Positions 56,344-64,000 of a stretch of 64,000 nucleotides of DNA are shown piece by piece. Under the pieces are notes generated by a model. It did not search any database, was not told the origin of the DNA, and worked only from the letters and a program-made list of their open reading frames with translations. Source of the DNA: CAYNEI01 sp964396185 (lineage in GTDB: Archaea; Thermoplasmatota; SW-10-69-26). Position numbers and translations under genes: made by a program. The stretch covers positions 186,001 through 250,000 of the forward strand of contig CAYNEI010000001.1 in assembly GCA_964396185.1 (NCBI GenBank), given 5' to 3'. Position 1 is the stretch's first letter, and each line of letters begins with the position of its first letter.

Positions 56344-56745
56344 ATGCTACACAAGCTGATCGCAGCAAGCCTGCTGACCATCGCGTTGCTCGCCGTGCCG
56401 GTCTCAGCCCACGACGACCCTGGTTCGGAGCCGTTCGAGGCCTCATGCACCGTGCACTACGGCACCGGGATCCCCGGCGTCGGTACGGTCGGTTTCAGCG
56501 TTCTCGAGAACTCGTTCGGTTCCTGCACGCTCGATGAGGTGGATGAGACCGTGTCGGTTCACGAGATCGATGCGGCTGCCGGGTGCACGATCGAGTTCGA
56601 CGACGATGGCGACAGCGTCTTCGATGGCGAGGTCCAGCTCGATGGAACCTACGAGCCCGGCACCCGGTTCTCGGCGTTCTGCGAGGTCGGTGTGATCAAC
56701 GGGGAGAACGCGCTCACCCTCCACACGGTCCTCGAAGAGGCTTGA
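56344..56745 (+). CDS. Small secreted protein
   Basis: A 133-residue precursor with a signal peptide ending VPVSA near residue 22 and an acidic, beta-rich mature domain with four cysteines (CTVHY, SCTLDE, GCTIEF, FCEVG), probably forming two disulfides. ATG is preceded by GGAGG, as in the other small secreted protein at 30113-30376, whose signal peptide is similar in sequence. It is convergent with the glycerol-1-phosphate dehydrogenase gene, 9 nt away. No family recognised; function unknown. Confidence 0.72.
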   Translation: MLHKLIAASLLTIALLAVPVSAHDDPGSEPFEASCTVHYGTGIPGVGTVGFSVLENSFGSCTLDEVDETVSVHEIDAAAGCTIEFDDDGDSVFDGEVQLDGTYEPGTRFSAFCEVGVINGENALTLHTVLEEA

Positions 56746-56754
56746 TGCGCCGGG

Positions 56755-57822
56755 TCAGCCCGGGCATACGCCTGTGACTTCCACGAGGCGCTGGGCGGCC
56801 TCCAGGGTGAGCCCGTCGCTTCCGAGGATGGTGTAGCGGTCCCGGATGGTGTGGGCCACGGTGAGGGCTTCGACGACCTCCTCCTCGGTCAGGCGCGCTT
56901 GTTTGGCCGTGGTGGGCGCGCCGATGGTCGCCAACGCTGAGCGGACCCGTTCCCATTCTCCGCCATGCAGGTTGAGCATAAGGATGGTCCCGAGGCCGAC
57001 CTGCTCGCCGTGGAGGGCCTTGCCGGGCGCGATGCGATCGAGCGCGTGGCTGAACATGTGCTCGGCTCCGCTGGCAGGCCTGGACGACCCGGCCACACTC
57101 ATGCTCACACCGCTCACGATCAGCGCCTTCACGGCGATCCACGCGCTGTCCTCGATGCCCGGCTTGATCTGGGGCGCGTAGTCCATGACGAGCTTGGCTG
57201 CGGTGCGGGAGAGCACGGCAGCGAAGCTGGACAGCGACTCGCCACGCAACCGGTGGGCCAGCTCCCAGTCGCGCACGGCGCTGAGGTTGCTGATGGCGTC
57301 CGCGCACCCGGCGGCCAGCAAGCGGTAGGGTGCCTGGATGATGATGCTCGTGTCCGCCACGATGGCCAGGGGGGTGACCCCTTCTACGCTCGCAGCACCC
57401 CCAGCGTCCTTGACGCTGGCCCGGGGGCTCGTGATCCCGTCATGGGCGGCAGAGGTGGGCACGCTCACGAGGGGGCCTCCAAGCGCGCGGGCGGTGAGCT
57501 TGGCAGCATCGATGACGCCACCGCCACCGACCCCGAGGGTGAAGTGGGCTCCAGTGGCCTCGGCCTCCTCGATCGTCGCATCGATGGCATCCCGCGTGGA
57601 CCCCCGGGACTCGACGAGGTGCACATCGTAGCCAGCGTCCTCAAGGAGCTGGTGAACATGCTCGCCAGCCACCTTGCGAGTGGTGGGACCCGTGACGACC
57701 ACGCCACCGCCCTGGAGGTCGAGCTGGCCGCCGAGGCTGGGGATCTCCTCGAGCACGTCCTTGCCCACGAGCACGTGGCGTGGGAAGACCATCGATTTCG
57801 CTTTGTCGAAGACCGTCTCCAC
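56755..57822 (-). CDS. egsA: sn-Glycerol-1-phosphate dehydrogenase
   Basis: A 355-residue enzyme reducing dihydroxyacetone phosphate to sn-glycerol-1-phosphate with NAD(P)H, the step that sets the stereochemistry of archaeal ether lipids. The family signature HFTLGVGGGGVIDAAKLTA binds the cofactor; VPTSAAHDGITSPRASV and GAEHMFSHALD with GEQVGLGT hold the zinc and substrate residues. Start GTG 57822 is preferred over ATG 57792 because the family has a short N-terminal strand before PRHVLVG. It clearly marks the genome as archaeal. Confidence 0.95.
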   Translation of the reverse strand: METVFDKAKSMVFPRHVLVGKDVLEEIPSLGGQLDLQGGGVVVTGPTTRKVAGEHVHQLLEDAGYDVHLVESRGSTRDAIDATIEEAEATGAHFTLGVGGGGVIDAAKLTARALGGPLVSVPTSAAHDGITSPRASVKDAGGAASVEGVTPLAIVADTSIIIQAPYRLLAAGCADAISNLSAVRDWELAHRLRGESLSSFAAVLSRTAAKLVMDYAPQIKPGIEDSAWIAVKALIVSGVSMSVAGSSRPASGAEHMFSHALDRIAPGKALHGEQVGLGTILMLNLHGGEWERVRSALATIGAPTTAKQARLTEEEVVEALTVAHTIRDRYTILGSDGLTLEAAQRLVEVTGVCPG

Positions 57823-57875
57823 GCGGGGGAAGCGGTGTGCTTGTGCTTTCAACGTTCCGGCCCGTGCCGAACCCT

Positions 57876-58019
57876 GCTCACCACAACGACACAAGGCACA
57901 CAACGAGAACGGAAGAGGGAACGGGGCGATCACCGGTGGAGCGCCCCAACCACCGGGCGCTCCGGTTGTCCTTCTGGGCCATCTCGTTCCCTTGTGTTCG
58001 TTGTGCCTTTGTGGTGAGC
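57876..58019. repeat. Inverted-repeat element with GTTGTG-rich arms
   Basis: Two about 37-bp arms rich in TTGTG units (57876-57912 and 57983-58019) face each other; both outer ends read GCTCACCACAA or its complement. Between them are AGGGAACG/CGTTCCCT-type sequences and a perfect 9-bp stem GGAGCGCCC/GGGCGCTCC (57938-57946 with 57955-57963). The arm sequence also occurs at 104-141. The structure recalls REP/MITE-like non-autonomous repeats. No target duplication is obvious. Confidence 0.55.
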
Positions 58020-58073
58020 ATAGGTCCTCGTGGGGCCAAGGCTCAAGAGCGCGACCACGGTAGCAGGGCCTGC

Positions 58074-60035
58074 GTGCCCATCGAGTACCGGGTGGACGGC
58101 GACGAGCTCGTCATCGACACCACCGACCCGACAACTGACCGCAAGGCGCTCTGGAAGCGGCTCAAGCGCTTCGGGGTCCCCCTGGAGATCGAGCGCACCG
58201 TCGCCGTCACCCAAGCCAGGCTCCCCAGAGAGGGTGTGGCCAAGCTCACATCCACGCTCAAGATGCTCGGCACCGAGCTGGTGCCGGCCGCAGGCGAGGC
58301 GAGCCTTGAGGATCTCGGCAAGGAGGAGGTGCGCTACGAGGATGTGCGCCCGGTGGACCCGGAGGAGGCGGTCGAGCTTGCCCGGGTCGACGAGCACCCG
58401 CGCCGGATCTTGGAACGCGCCATCGCGGATCTAGGCACCTTCGCCATGGAGAACCTGGGCTTCGAGCACCGGGTGGAGGGCGACAAGCGGTTCTTGCGCC
58501 GGGCGCTCGAGCGCTGGGCGCCCAAGCCCGGGCCGGCAGCCGAGACCCATGATCCTGTCAATCAGCGCGTGAGCCAGGCCATCGCGCGCGTGCCAGATGA
58601 GGACAAGTGGCGCGCACGTGAGCTCCTGCTCGACCTTCACGAGGTGGCCAGCCAGGCCCAGGGCGAGATCCCAACCGCCCCGGTGCCGGACCCGATCCCC
58701 GGGTTCCATGGCAAGTTGAGAGGCTACCAGGAGACCGGTGTCGGCTTCCTGCTCGGCGCCAAGCTCAACGCCATCCTGGCCGACCAGATGGGGCTTGGCA
58801 AAACGGTCCAAACCATCGCAGCCATCCTATCAGCCGACACCCGCGCGCTCGTGGTCTGCCCGGCCAACGTACTGCACAACTGGGCGGCTGAAGTGGCCCG
58901 GTTCACCGGCGAACCCGTTGCCTTCTGGCATGGGCGCGAGCTCTCCGGTCCGCCTGAGGCTCGGTTCCGGATCACGACGTACAACTCGCTGCGGTTCCGA
59001 GACTGGCGCGACACGGACGCCGACCAGAGGCCCGTGCTCGTGCTCGATGAGGCCCACGAGGTGCGCAACCCCGAGACCCAGCGCGCCCGCCTGGTCGAGG
59101 ATCTGCCCCAGCAGCACCGCATCCTCTTGACGGGCACCCCCATCGTCAACGGGCTCGAGGACTACAACGAGCTGCTCGGCCACATCGGCGAGGGCCGCTG
59201 GGCCGAGGGCAACCGGTTCAAGCAGACGTGGATGGCCGACCCGGGTGTCCTGGCTCGCAACCCTCGCGTGCGGACTCACGTAGCGGATCTGCTGCAGCAA
59301 GCCACGCGCCATGTGGTCCTGCGCCGGCGCAAGGACGAGGTCCTCGACGATCTCCCCCCGCGCACCGTGACGCTCTTGGCCCACGTGCTCAGCCAGCAGG
59401 AGCGCGCCGCCTACGAAGGCCTGGAGGCTCGGGCCCGGGAGGTCATGGCCGCGGCCAAGAGCGAGGTGCAGGTCTTCGCCCAGCTCCACAAGCTCCGGCA
59501 GTTCCTGCTCGACAAGCGCGCGCCCTTGCTCAAGGACCGAGTGGACGCGCTCGTGGCCGAGGACGAGGCCTGCGTGGTCTACAGCCACTACCTCGAACCC
59601 CTCAAGCGCCTCCACGCCCACCTGGGCGAGGAAGTGTCCGCCCGCTTGGATGGCTCCACGCCACCCGAACGGCGCGAGAAGCTCAGCCGCGCTTTGGGTG
59701 CTGATGATGGACCCCGGGTGCTTCTGGCCCAGATCGAGGCGGGCGGCATCGGGCTCAACCTCACGGGCGCCCGGCACGTGCTCTTCGCGCACCTGGGCTG
59801 GACAGCCGCCATCCACCGCCAAGCCATCGACCGCGTGCACCGCATCGGCCAGGACCGCCCGGTGCAGGTCGAGTTCCTGATCACGCCGGACACGATCGAC
59901 GAGCGCCTGGCCGACATCATCCTGCGAAAGGAGGCGGATGCCAACCTGGCGCTGGCCGACGAGGGGGACGTGCTCAACCGCAGCCAACTGGCAAAGATCG
60001 TGCTCGAGGAGCCTGGAACCGGCCAAGATGGCTGA
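58074..60035 (+). CDS. SNF2-family DEAH-box helicase
   Basis: A 653-residue SNF2-type ATPase that translocates on double-stranded DNA. After an N-terminal region of about 205 residues with no recognised domain, the RecA-like domain 1 holds Walker A MGLGKT (residues 239-244), DEAH (325-328) and LLTGTPIVNGLEDYNELL. Domain 2 has ARLDGSTPPERREKL, AGGIGLNLTGA and QAIDRVHRIGQDRPV. This is the small RapA/HARP-like class found in many prokaryotes, where roles in repair or RNA polymerase recycling are known or suspected. GTG 58074 is chosen because upstream sequence lies in the repeat element. The exact role here is unknown. Confidence 0.9.
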   Translation: MPIEYRVDGDELVIDTTDPTTDRKALWKRLKRFGVPLEIERTVAVTQARLPREGVAKLTSTLKMLGTELVPAAGEASLEDLGKEEVRYEDVRPVDPEEAVELARVDEHPRRILERAIADLGTFAMENLGFEHRVEGDKRFLRRALERWAPKPGPAAETHDPVNQRVSQAIARVPDEDKWRARELLLDLHEVASQAQGEIPTAPVPDPIPGFHGKLRGYQETGVGFLLGAKLNAILADQMGLGKTVQTIAAILSADTRALVVCPANVLHNWAAEVARFTGEPVAFWHGRELSGPPEARFRITTYNSLRFRDWRDTDADQRPVLVLDEAHEVRNPETQRARLVEDLPQQHRILLTGTPIVNGLEDYNELLGHIGEGRWAEGNRFKQTWMADPGVLARNPRVRTHVADLLQQATRHVVLRRRKDEVLDDLPPRTVTLLAHVLSQQERAAYEGLEARAREVMAAAKSEVQVFAQLHKLRQFLLDKRAPLLKDRVDALVAEDEACVVYSHYLEPLKRLHAHLGEEVSARLDGSTPPERREKLSRALGADDGPRVLLAQIEAGGIGLNLTGARHVLFAHLGWTAAIHRQAIDRVHRIGQDRPVQVEFLITPDTIDERLADIILRKEADANLALADEGDVLNRSQLAKIVLEEPGTGQDG

Positions 60036-60086
60036 ACGAGGCCCGATGCAAGGGAACGTGAGAAGTTTCTACCATCTGTCCAACAA

Positions 60087-60095
60087 AGCTTAAGG
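60087..60095 (+). promoter_or_regulatory. TATA-like box for small protein gene
   Basis: AAGCTTAAG with 25-33 nt to ATG 60120, matching the leaderless spacing seen across the window. Confidence 0.5.
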
Positions 60096-60119
60096 CAACC
60101 TCGCCGAACTGGGTTGAGG

Positions 60120-60368
60120 ATGAGGATGCAGGTCGAAGCCCCACAGGAGGAGACGCAGATCGTTTGCAGGATGGCCTTCGACCCACGCAAACTGGCGGTG
60201 GCCGTCGAGCGCATGATCCAGGAAGGGGTCGATCTCATCGGCTACGCCTTCGAGCCGGCTCGCGACCGTGGGCAGGCGCGCTTCTGGGTGACCAACCCCA
60301 CCAACGCCATGCTCGTGCTCGAGGAGCTAGGCCTGGAGCCGCGCACCCCGGGCGCCTCTGTCCGGTGA
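60120..60368 (+). CDS. Small conserved-looking protein, beta-alpha-beta
   Basis: An 82-residue soluble protein with an alternating strand-helix pattern (QIVCRMAFDPRKLAVAVERM, LIGYAFEPARDRGQARFWVT, NAMLVLEELGLEP) that resembles an ACT- or DUF-type ferredoxin-like fold. No signal peptide and no motif that names a family. ATG 60120 fits the TATA spacing; TTG 60114 and ATG 60126 are alternatives. It stands alone, convergent with the protease gene. Confidence 0.65.
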   Translation: MRMQVEAPQEETQIVCRMAFDPRKLAVAVERMIQEGVDLIGYAFEPARDRGQARFWVTNPTNAMLVLEELGLEPRTPGASVR

Positions 60369-60401
60369 CCCGGCCGCACGACCCCCATCTCAGGGGGCGG
60401 G

Positions 60402-61331
60402 TCAGCCGGGCGTTAGCCCGTGGCCACCCGGCCGCTCGTGGGGCAACGTCGGTTCGTCGAGCAACTGGAACGTCTTGAGCTCCAGCACCGCGCCCGTGCG
60501 CGCCTCCAGGGAGGCCAGGGCAGCAGCCAGGTTGACCACGCCGTTGGCCACACCGCTGGTGCCCACGCTGACCGTCTGAACCACGCCCAGCGCGCGCCCA
60601 TCGTGCAGGAGGATCGGGCTCCCGGAGTCCCCGCTGATGCTGGCTGGGACCAAGGTCACACGCGTGGAGGCCTCCGTCGAGGCGTCCACGTAGCCCTCTC
60701 GAGGATCCGCGATCTCGATGTCGTCCTGGTCACCGTCACGCAGGGGCGTGTTCCCATAGGTGAGCACCAGCGTGTCTGTCTCGACCGGCGTGGAGGCGAT
60801 GCCGGTGGGCCCACCCCAGTGCATCAGCGCCGGGTGCACGAGCGAGCGGGCATCATCGGGGATGTGCACGAGGGCGAAGTCATCCTCGAAGCCATCGTCA
60901 CCGGGCTCCTTGTCCTCGCAGGCAGCCCCGGACGTAGCACCCCCCCAGCTGCAGTACACGAGCGTGCCCGTGACAACGCCGCCGCCGATGGCGATGGGAT
61001 CCCCGATGGCTTGCCCGGTCACGCAGTGGCTGGCGGTGCCGAGGTAGAGCGTCCGGTTGTCCGGGCTGGAGAAGACGTAGTTGGCCGTGCAGGTGCCGCT
61101 GAACGGCTCACCCTGGACGATACGCACGCCGGGCCGGATCACGGCCTCATCCACCGAAGGCCACCCCGGCGCGTACATGCCCTCGCCTGGCTGCTGGGTC
61201 CCGTCCTCTCCGCTCCCCGGCAGCCCCGTGGCATCGTCGCCGGGGGTTGCAGGGGCTGGGTCGCCACCATCCAGGCAACCCACCAGGCCGACGGCAGCTA
61301 CCAGCAGGGAGAGCGCCAGGGCTCGTCGCAT
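60402..61331 (-). CDS. Chymotrypsin-like serine protease lipoprotein
   Basis: A 309-residue lipoprotein with lipobox VGLVGC (lipidated Cys19), a Gly/Pro/Asp-rich spacer to about 60, then a chymotrypsin-fold (S1-like) protease. The triad is visible: His102 in TASHC, Asp151 in DDFALVHI, and Ser236 in SGDSGSP. Five cysteines lie in the catalytic domain. Such trypsin-like enzymes on the outer membrane face may process surface proteins. The end of the gene is convergent with the small protein gene. Confidence 0.88.
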   Translation of the reverse strand: MRRALALSLLVAAVGLVGCLDGGDPAPATPGDDATGLPGSGEDGTQQPGEGMYAPGWPSVDEAVIRPGVRIVQGEPFSGTCTANYVFSSPDNRTLYLGTASHCVTGQAIGDPIAIGGGVVTGTLVYCSWGGATSGAACEDKEPGDDGFEDDFALVHIPDDARSLVHPALMHWGGPTGIASTPVETDTLVLTYGNTPLRDGDQDDIEIADPREGYVDASTEASTRVTLVPASISGDSGSPILLHDGRALGVVQTVSVGTSGVANGVVNLAAALASLEARTGAVLELKTFQLLDEPTLPHERPGGHGLTPG

Positions 61332-61446
61332 GGCCCAACCTCGGTGGGCATGGTTGAAGAAGGGGTGGGGTAGGGGAGCTGGATGGGTCGGCCGCGGTGC
61401 GCTCTCGACACCCTGAAACGTCGAGACTTCCTACGGGCCCACGGCC

Positions 61447-62478
61447 ATGGCGATCGACATCGTCGCACCGATGCTCGAGTTCCTCGCTGCCTACGGGCTC
61501 TACGCCGTCTTCGTGCTGCTTGTGCTCGACGGTGCCCTGCTCCTGCCGGTGCTCCCAGGCGAGATCGTCATGGTCATGGCCGTGGCGGCCTATGCCAACA
61601 ACCTCTGGGATCTGGCCATGCTGGTCCTGCTGGCCACGGCAGCCGCCATCGTCGGGAGCCTCATGCTCTACGGCTTCTCGCGGTGGGGTGGGCGCAGCCT
61701 CATCGAACGACATCCTCGGTTGTTCATGATGCCGCGCCGGCGTCGCGAGCGCCTTGAGCGCGCCTTCCAGCACCCGCTTGGCCAGAGCCTGGTGCTCTTC
61801 CTGCGCATCGTCCCCCTGACTCGCGTGCTTGTCAACATCCCGGCTGGGCTGGCCAGGATGCGCGTGATCCCGTTCGTGATCCTCTCCAGCATCGGGATGC
61901 TCGTGTTCCACGCCGGCTTCATGTACATCACATTCGTCTACGGCGAGCCTGGGGCTGGCGTGGGCGAGCAGGCGGCTGCCCTCCAGCAGGCCTACGGCAG
62001 CCCTGCCTGGGAGTTCATCCAAGCCAACGAGGTGATCACCGCGCTTGGCGCGCTTGCCTTCGGCGCGTTCCTCAGCTTCCGGGCCTCCCGGCGCGTGCTC
62101 AAGTGGCCCGATGAGCCGTACGGGAGCCTGCTCGGCCGGCTCAGCGTGCGCATGCAGCTCTGGGGTGGGCTGGCCGTGCTCGCCCTGATCGCCTACGACC
62201 CAGCCCTGCTCTTCGAGCTCTCCAGGCTCGGTGGTCTGGACATCGAGCAGCTGGCCGGCAACCTGCGATGGGAGCCTGCCTCGTTCGTCGCCGGCCTGGC
62301 TGGGATCGCCACGCTGCTTGGCATCATCCTCATCGCGCTGGAGAAAACCGCCAAGCACCGCCACGAACAGTGGAAGGAGCAACAACGCCTCGACGAGGTC
62401 GAGGAGGCCCAAGTAGAGGCGCTTCCCGAGGAAACCGACGATGGCGACGCCCCAGTCTTCGAATGGGCAGACGGGTGA
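61447..62478 (+). CDS. DedA/SNARE-associated (VTT-domain) membrane protein
   Basis: A 343-residue polytopic membrane protein. The DedA/VTT domain covers residues 15-175: hydrophobic segments with LPVLPGEIVMVMA near 34, then FSRWGG, and FLRIVPLTRVLVNIPAGLARM, the family's re-entrant and arginine-containing signature. Extra segments lie near 200-215, 235-255 and 275-298, followed by a charged coiled tail (KEQQRLDEVEEAQVEALPEE). DedA proteins act in polyprenyl-phosphate or lipid flipping and membrane homeostasis. The added C-terminal half is unusual. It is convergent, 2 nt apart, with the propeller gene. Confidence 0.85.
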   Translation: MAIDIVAPMLEFLAAYGLYAVFVLLVLDGALLLPVLPGEIVMVMAVAAYANNLWDLAMLVLLATAAAIVGSLMLYGFSRWGGRSLIERHPRLFMMPRRRRERLERAFQHPLGQSLVLFLRIVPLTRVLVNIPAGLARMRVIPFVILSSIGMLVFHAGFMYITFVYGEPGAGVGEQAAALQQAYGSPAWEFIQANEVITALGALAFGAFLSFRASRRVLKWPDEPYGSLLGRLSVRMQLWGGLAVLALIAYDPALLFELSRLGGLDIEQLAGNLRWEPASFVAGLAGIATLLGIILIALEKTAKHRHEQWKEQQRLDEVEEAQVEALPEETDDGDAPVFEWADG

Positions 62479-62480
62479 GC

Positions 62481-64000
62481 TCACTCGTGGACCGGGATCT
62501 CCCACGGCGTTGGCGCCGGGGCCGGGCGCGTGGCGTCGAAGCCAAGCGTGTAGAGCCCGCTGTTCCCGTCGAAGGTGACCAGGGTTCCGTCCGGCATGGC
62601 CAGGGCCTCCTCTACGGTGGGCGCCCAGCGCTGGGAGTCCGCCGGCTCGGTGGGCGGATCGATGTCCGGAAGGTAGACCCCGATGGACGGCAGCGAGACC
62701 CAGTCGGTGGCGTTCCGGATGGGCGAGAGGTCCACTGCCCAGATGCCGCCGTGGTACATGGAGACGAACAGGGTCTCGTCCACGACGCTGTAGTAGTGGT
62801 TGCTGAACATGTAGGTTCCCGACCAGTCCAGCTCGTGCGGGAGCGTCCAGGCCGCCACGGGCTCAGGATCGGTTGGATCGGTCGTGTCGATCACGTAGAG
62901 CAAGCCCGAGGGGTAGCCCTCCGGGTGGCCGGCGAACTCCGGCCCGATGATCGTGTAATGCTTGCCATCCCAGAGCTGCTCGAGAGGCAGCGCTGAGTGC
63001 ACGGTGCCGCCGTCGCTGCCGCCGCCGCTGCCGGACTCGCGCACCTGCCAGGCGCCCAAGGGCTCCGGGTTGGACGGATCGCTCATGTCCAGGATGGAGA
63101 AGCGGTCCCCGCCGGCGAGGTAGGCAACGACGCCGCCTGTGCCGGGATGGGTATGAAGCCAGGCATCGTGGCCCCGGGGACCCAGCTCAGGGACCCCGTC
63201 GTCCATGCGCGGCTCATCGTAGGGCTGGGGCCGGTAGATCGAGAGCAGGCTCGCGGACGCCTGAGCACCGTCGCCGGCGAGCTCGTAGAAAGCGTAGGCG
63301 CTCACTTGGTTGTCGCCAGGCACGATGCCCGTGGGCCCAGGTGTGGGGTAGCGTGTGGTGGTGACCACGAGCCAGCTCATGCCCGCCTCCTCGGTGGCGA
63401 AGATCGAGTGGCCGTTGCCAGGCAGCGGCTGGCTCTCCACCACCGCGGGCGCGGCCGGGTCCGAGATGTCCACGACCACGAGGCTCATGGGCCGGGGCTG
63501 TGTGTCCTCGGCCTGGCTCGTCGTCCATGTCAGAAGCACGGGCTCGTCCGAGCACGCCGAGCGCCACAGGATCTGGGCCTCGGGCTCCTCGGAGCCGGGC
63601 TTCTCGGAGTTGGTCAGCTCGGGGTTGGGCAGGTTGGGGCTAGCCAGCTCGGGGTTGGGCACGGGGTCCTCGCGCAGATCAGCGGTGGCGAGCACGATGT
63701 TCTGGCCGTTGGGTGCGACCGCCAGGTCGTAGATGCGCGTCGTCTGCATGACGAGCTCGCCGATCCAGACCGGGTTGGCCGGGTCGGTGACGTCGGCCAG
63801 CGCGAAGCCGACGTCCGAGCGGGACTCCACGGCCGCGATGCGCCGGCCATCCTCGACCTCCTTGGCGTCCCCGCAGAAGTACGCGCCTGCCGGCGCCCCG
63901 TCATAGTACGTGCTGTTCAGCGGGGAGTAGCCGAGCACGTCGAAGTTCGGCGTGGAGAGGCCCCGGTGCTGGGCGCGGTCGTTGTGGTCGTGGTCCTCGC
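62481..64000 (-). CDS. LVIVD-repeat beta-propeller protein, 5' end beyond window
   Basis: The open frame continues past position 64000, so the N-terminus is missing; 506 codons, including the stop, are present. The visible part contains repeated blades with the pattern DISDPAAPAVVES or DMSDPSNPEPLGAW, the LVIVD repeat of surface beta-propellers. It shares DTTDPTDPEPVAAW-type turns with other archaeal and bacterial exported propellers. A Glu/Ser/Pro/Asn-rich insert (about 63605-63665, ELASPNLPNPEL) interrupts one blade. Probably an exported surface protein; function unknown. Confidence 0.82.
   Translation of the reverse strand, partial: EDHDHNDRAQHRGLSTPNFDVLGYSPLNSTYYDGAPAGAYFCGDAKEVEDGRRIAAVESRSDVGFALADVTDPANPVWIGELVMQTTRIYDLAVAPNGQNIVLATADLREDPVPNPELASPNLPNPELTNSEKPGSEEPEAQILWRSACSDEPVLLTWTTSQAEDTQPRPMSLVVVDISDPAAPAVVESQPLPGNGHSIFATEEAGMSWLVVTTTRYPTPGPTGIVPGDNQVSAYAFYELAGDGAQASASLLSIYRPQPYDEPRMDDGVPELGPRGHDAWLHTHPGTGGVVAYLAGGDRFSILDMSDPSNPEPLGAWQVRESGSGGGSDGGTVHSALPLEQLWDGKHYTIIGPEFAGHPEGYPSGLLYVIDTTDPTDPEPVAAWTLPHELDWSGTYMFSNHYYSVVDETLFVSMYHGGIWAVDLSPIRNATDWVSLPSIGVYLPDIDPPTEPADSQRWAPTVEEALAMPDGTLVTFDGNSGLYTLGFDATRPAPAPTPWEIPVHE

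Overview
The window is chromosomal DNA of a high-GC archaeon. It carries the full euryarchaeal-type S10/spc ribosomal protein operon, with eL19, eL32, eS4, RNase P subunit Rnp1 and aIF1, followed by secY, adk, an EMC3/DUF106 gene and cmk. It also carries sn-glycerol-1-phosphate dehydrogenase, the hallmark enzyme of archaeal membrane lipids. Many genes have a TATA-like box (TTTAAG, CTTAAG, TATAAA) 25-30 nt before the start codon and no Shine-Dalgarno, so leaderless transcription is common; operon-internal genes are closely packed, with ATGA or TGATG overlaps. HhH extensions on uS3 and eL32, the CtaA-CtaB fusion and the many secreted proteases fit an aerobic euryarchaeote, probably Thermoplasmatota-like or halophile-related. 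The lineage is inference, not proof.

Layout. 0.1-2 kb: a FAD amine/amino-acid oxidoreductase and a divergent lipoprotein. 2-9.5 kb: three tandem paralogous secreted subtilases, each behind a related promoter/leader block. 9.5-13.4 kb: a small zinc ribbon protein, a secreted CocE/S15-like hydrolase, an A-type Fe-S carrier and a purple acid phosphatase. 13.4-20.9 kb: UppP-like phosphatase, then an archaeal type IV pilus-like cluster (pilin with PKD domain, second pilin-like protein, secretion ATPase, two TadC/FlaJ-like membrane proteins). 20.9-24.9 kb: two paralogous circularly permuted ATP-grasp ligases, the second coupled by a 4-nt overlap to an N-formylglutamate amidohydrolase-like enzyme; this is the best candidate here for an undescribed pathway. 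24.9-30.4 kb: CARDB surface protein, DUF255 thioredoxin-like protein, PNPOx-like protein, dienoyl-CoA-reductase-like SDR, small acidic secreted protein.

30.5-46.8 kb: the ribosomal operon on the minus strand, read from 46.8 down to 30.5 kb, so uL3 is first and cmk last. Several proteins carry unusual acidic or Glu-Pro tails, and eS4 appears to start at CTG. 47-50.7 kb: secreted protein, CtaA-CtaB fusion, small exported protein, transaldolase. 50.8-52.6 kb: a NosD-like beta-helix surface protein of clearly lower GC, likely acquired. 52.7-55.7 kb: purM and a membrane-anchored FKBP with long Ig-like ectodomain.

55.7-56.3 kb: tRNA-Asn flanked by about 340 nt of non-coding DNA dense in perfect hairpins, a candidate structured RNA. 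56.3-64 kb: small secreted protein, glycerol-1-phosphate dehydrogenase, a SNF2 helicase preceded by an inverted-repeat element, a small unknown protein, a chymotrypsin-like lipoprotein, a DedA protein, and the truncated start of a beta-propeller (LVIVD) protein running off the right edge.
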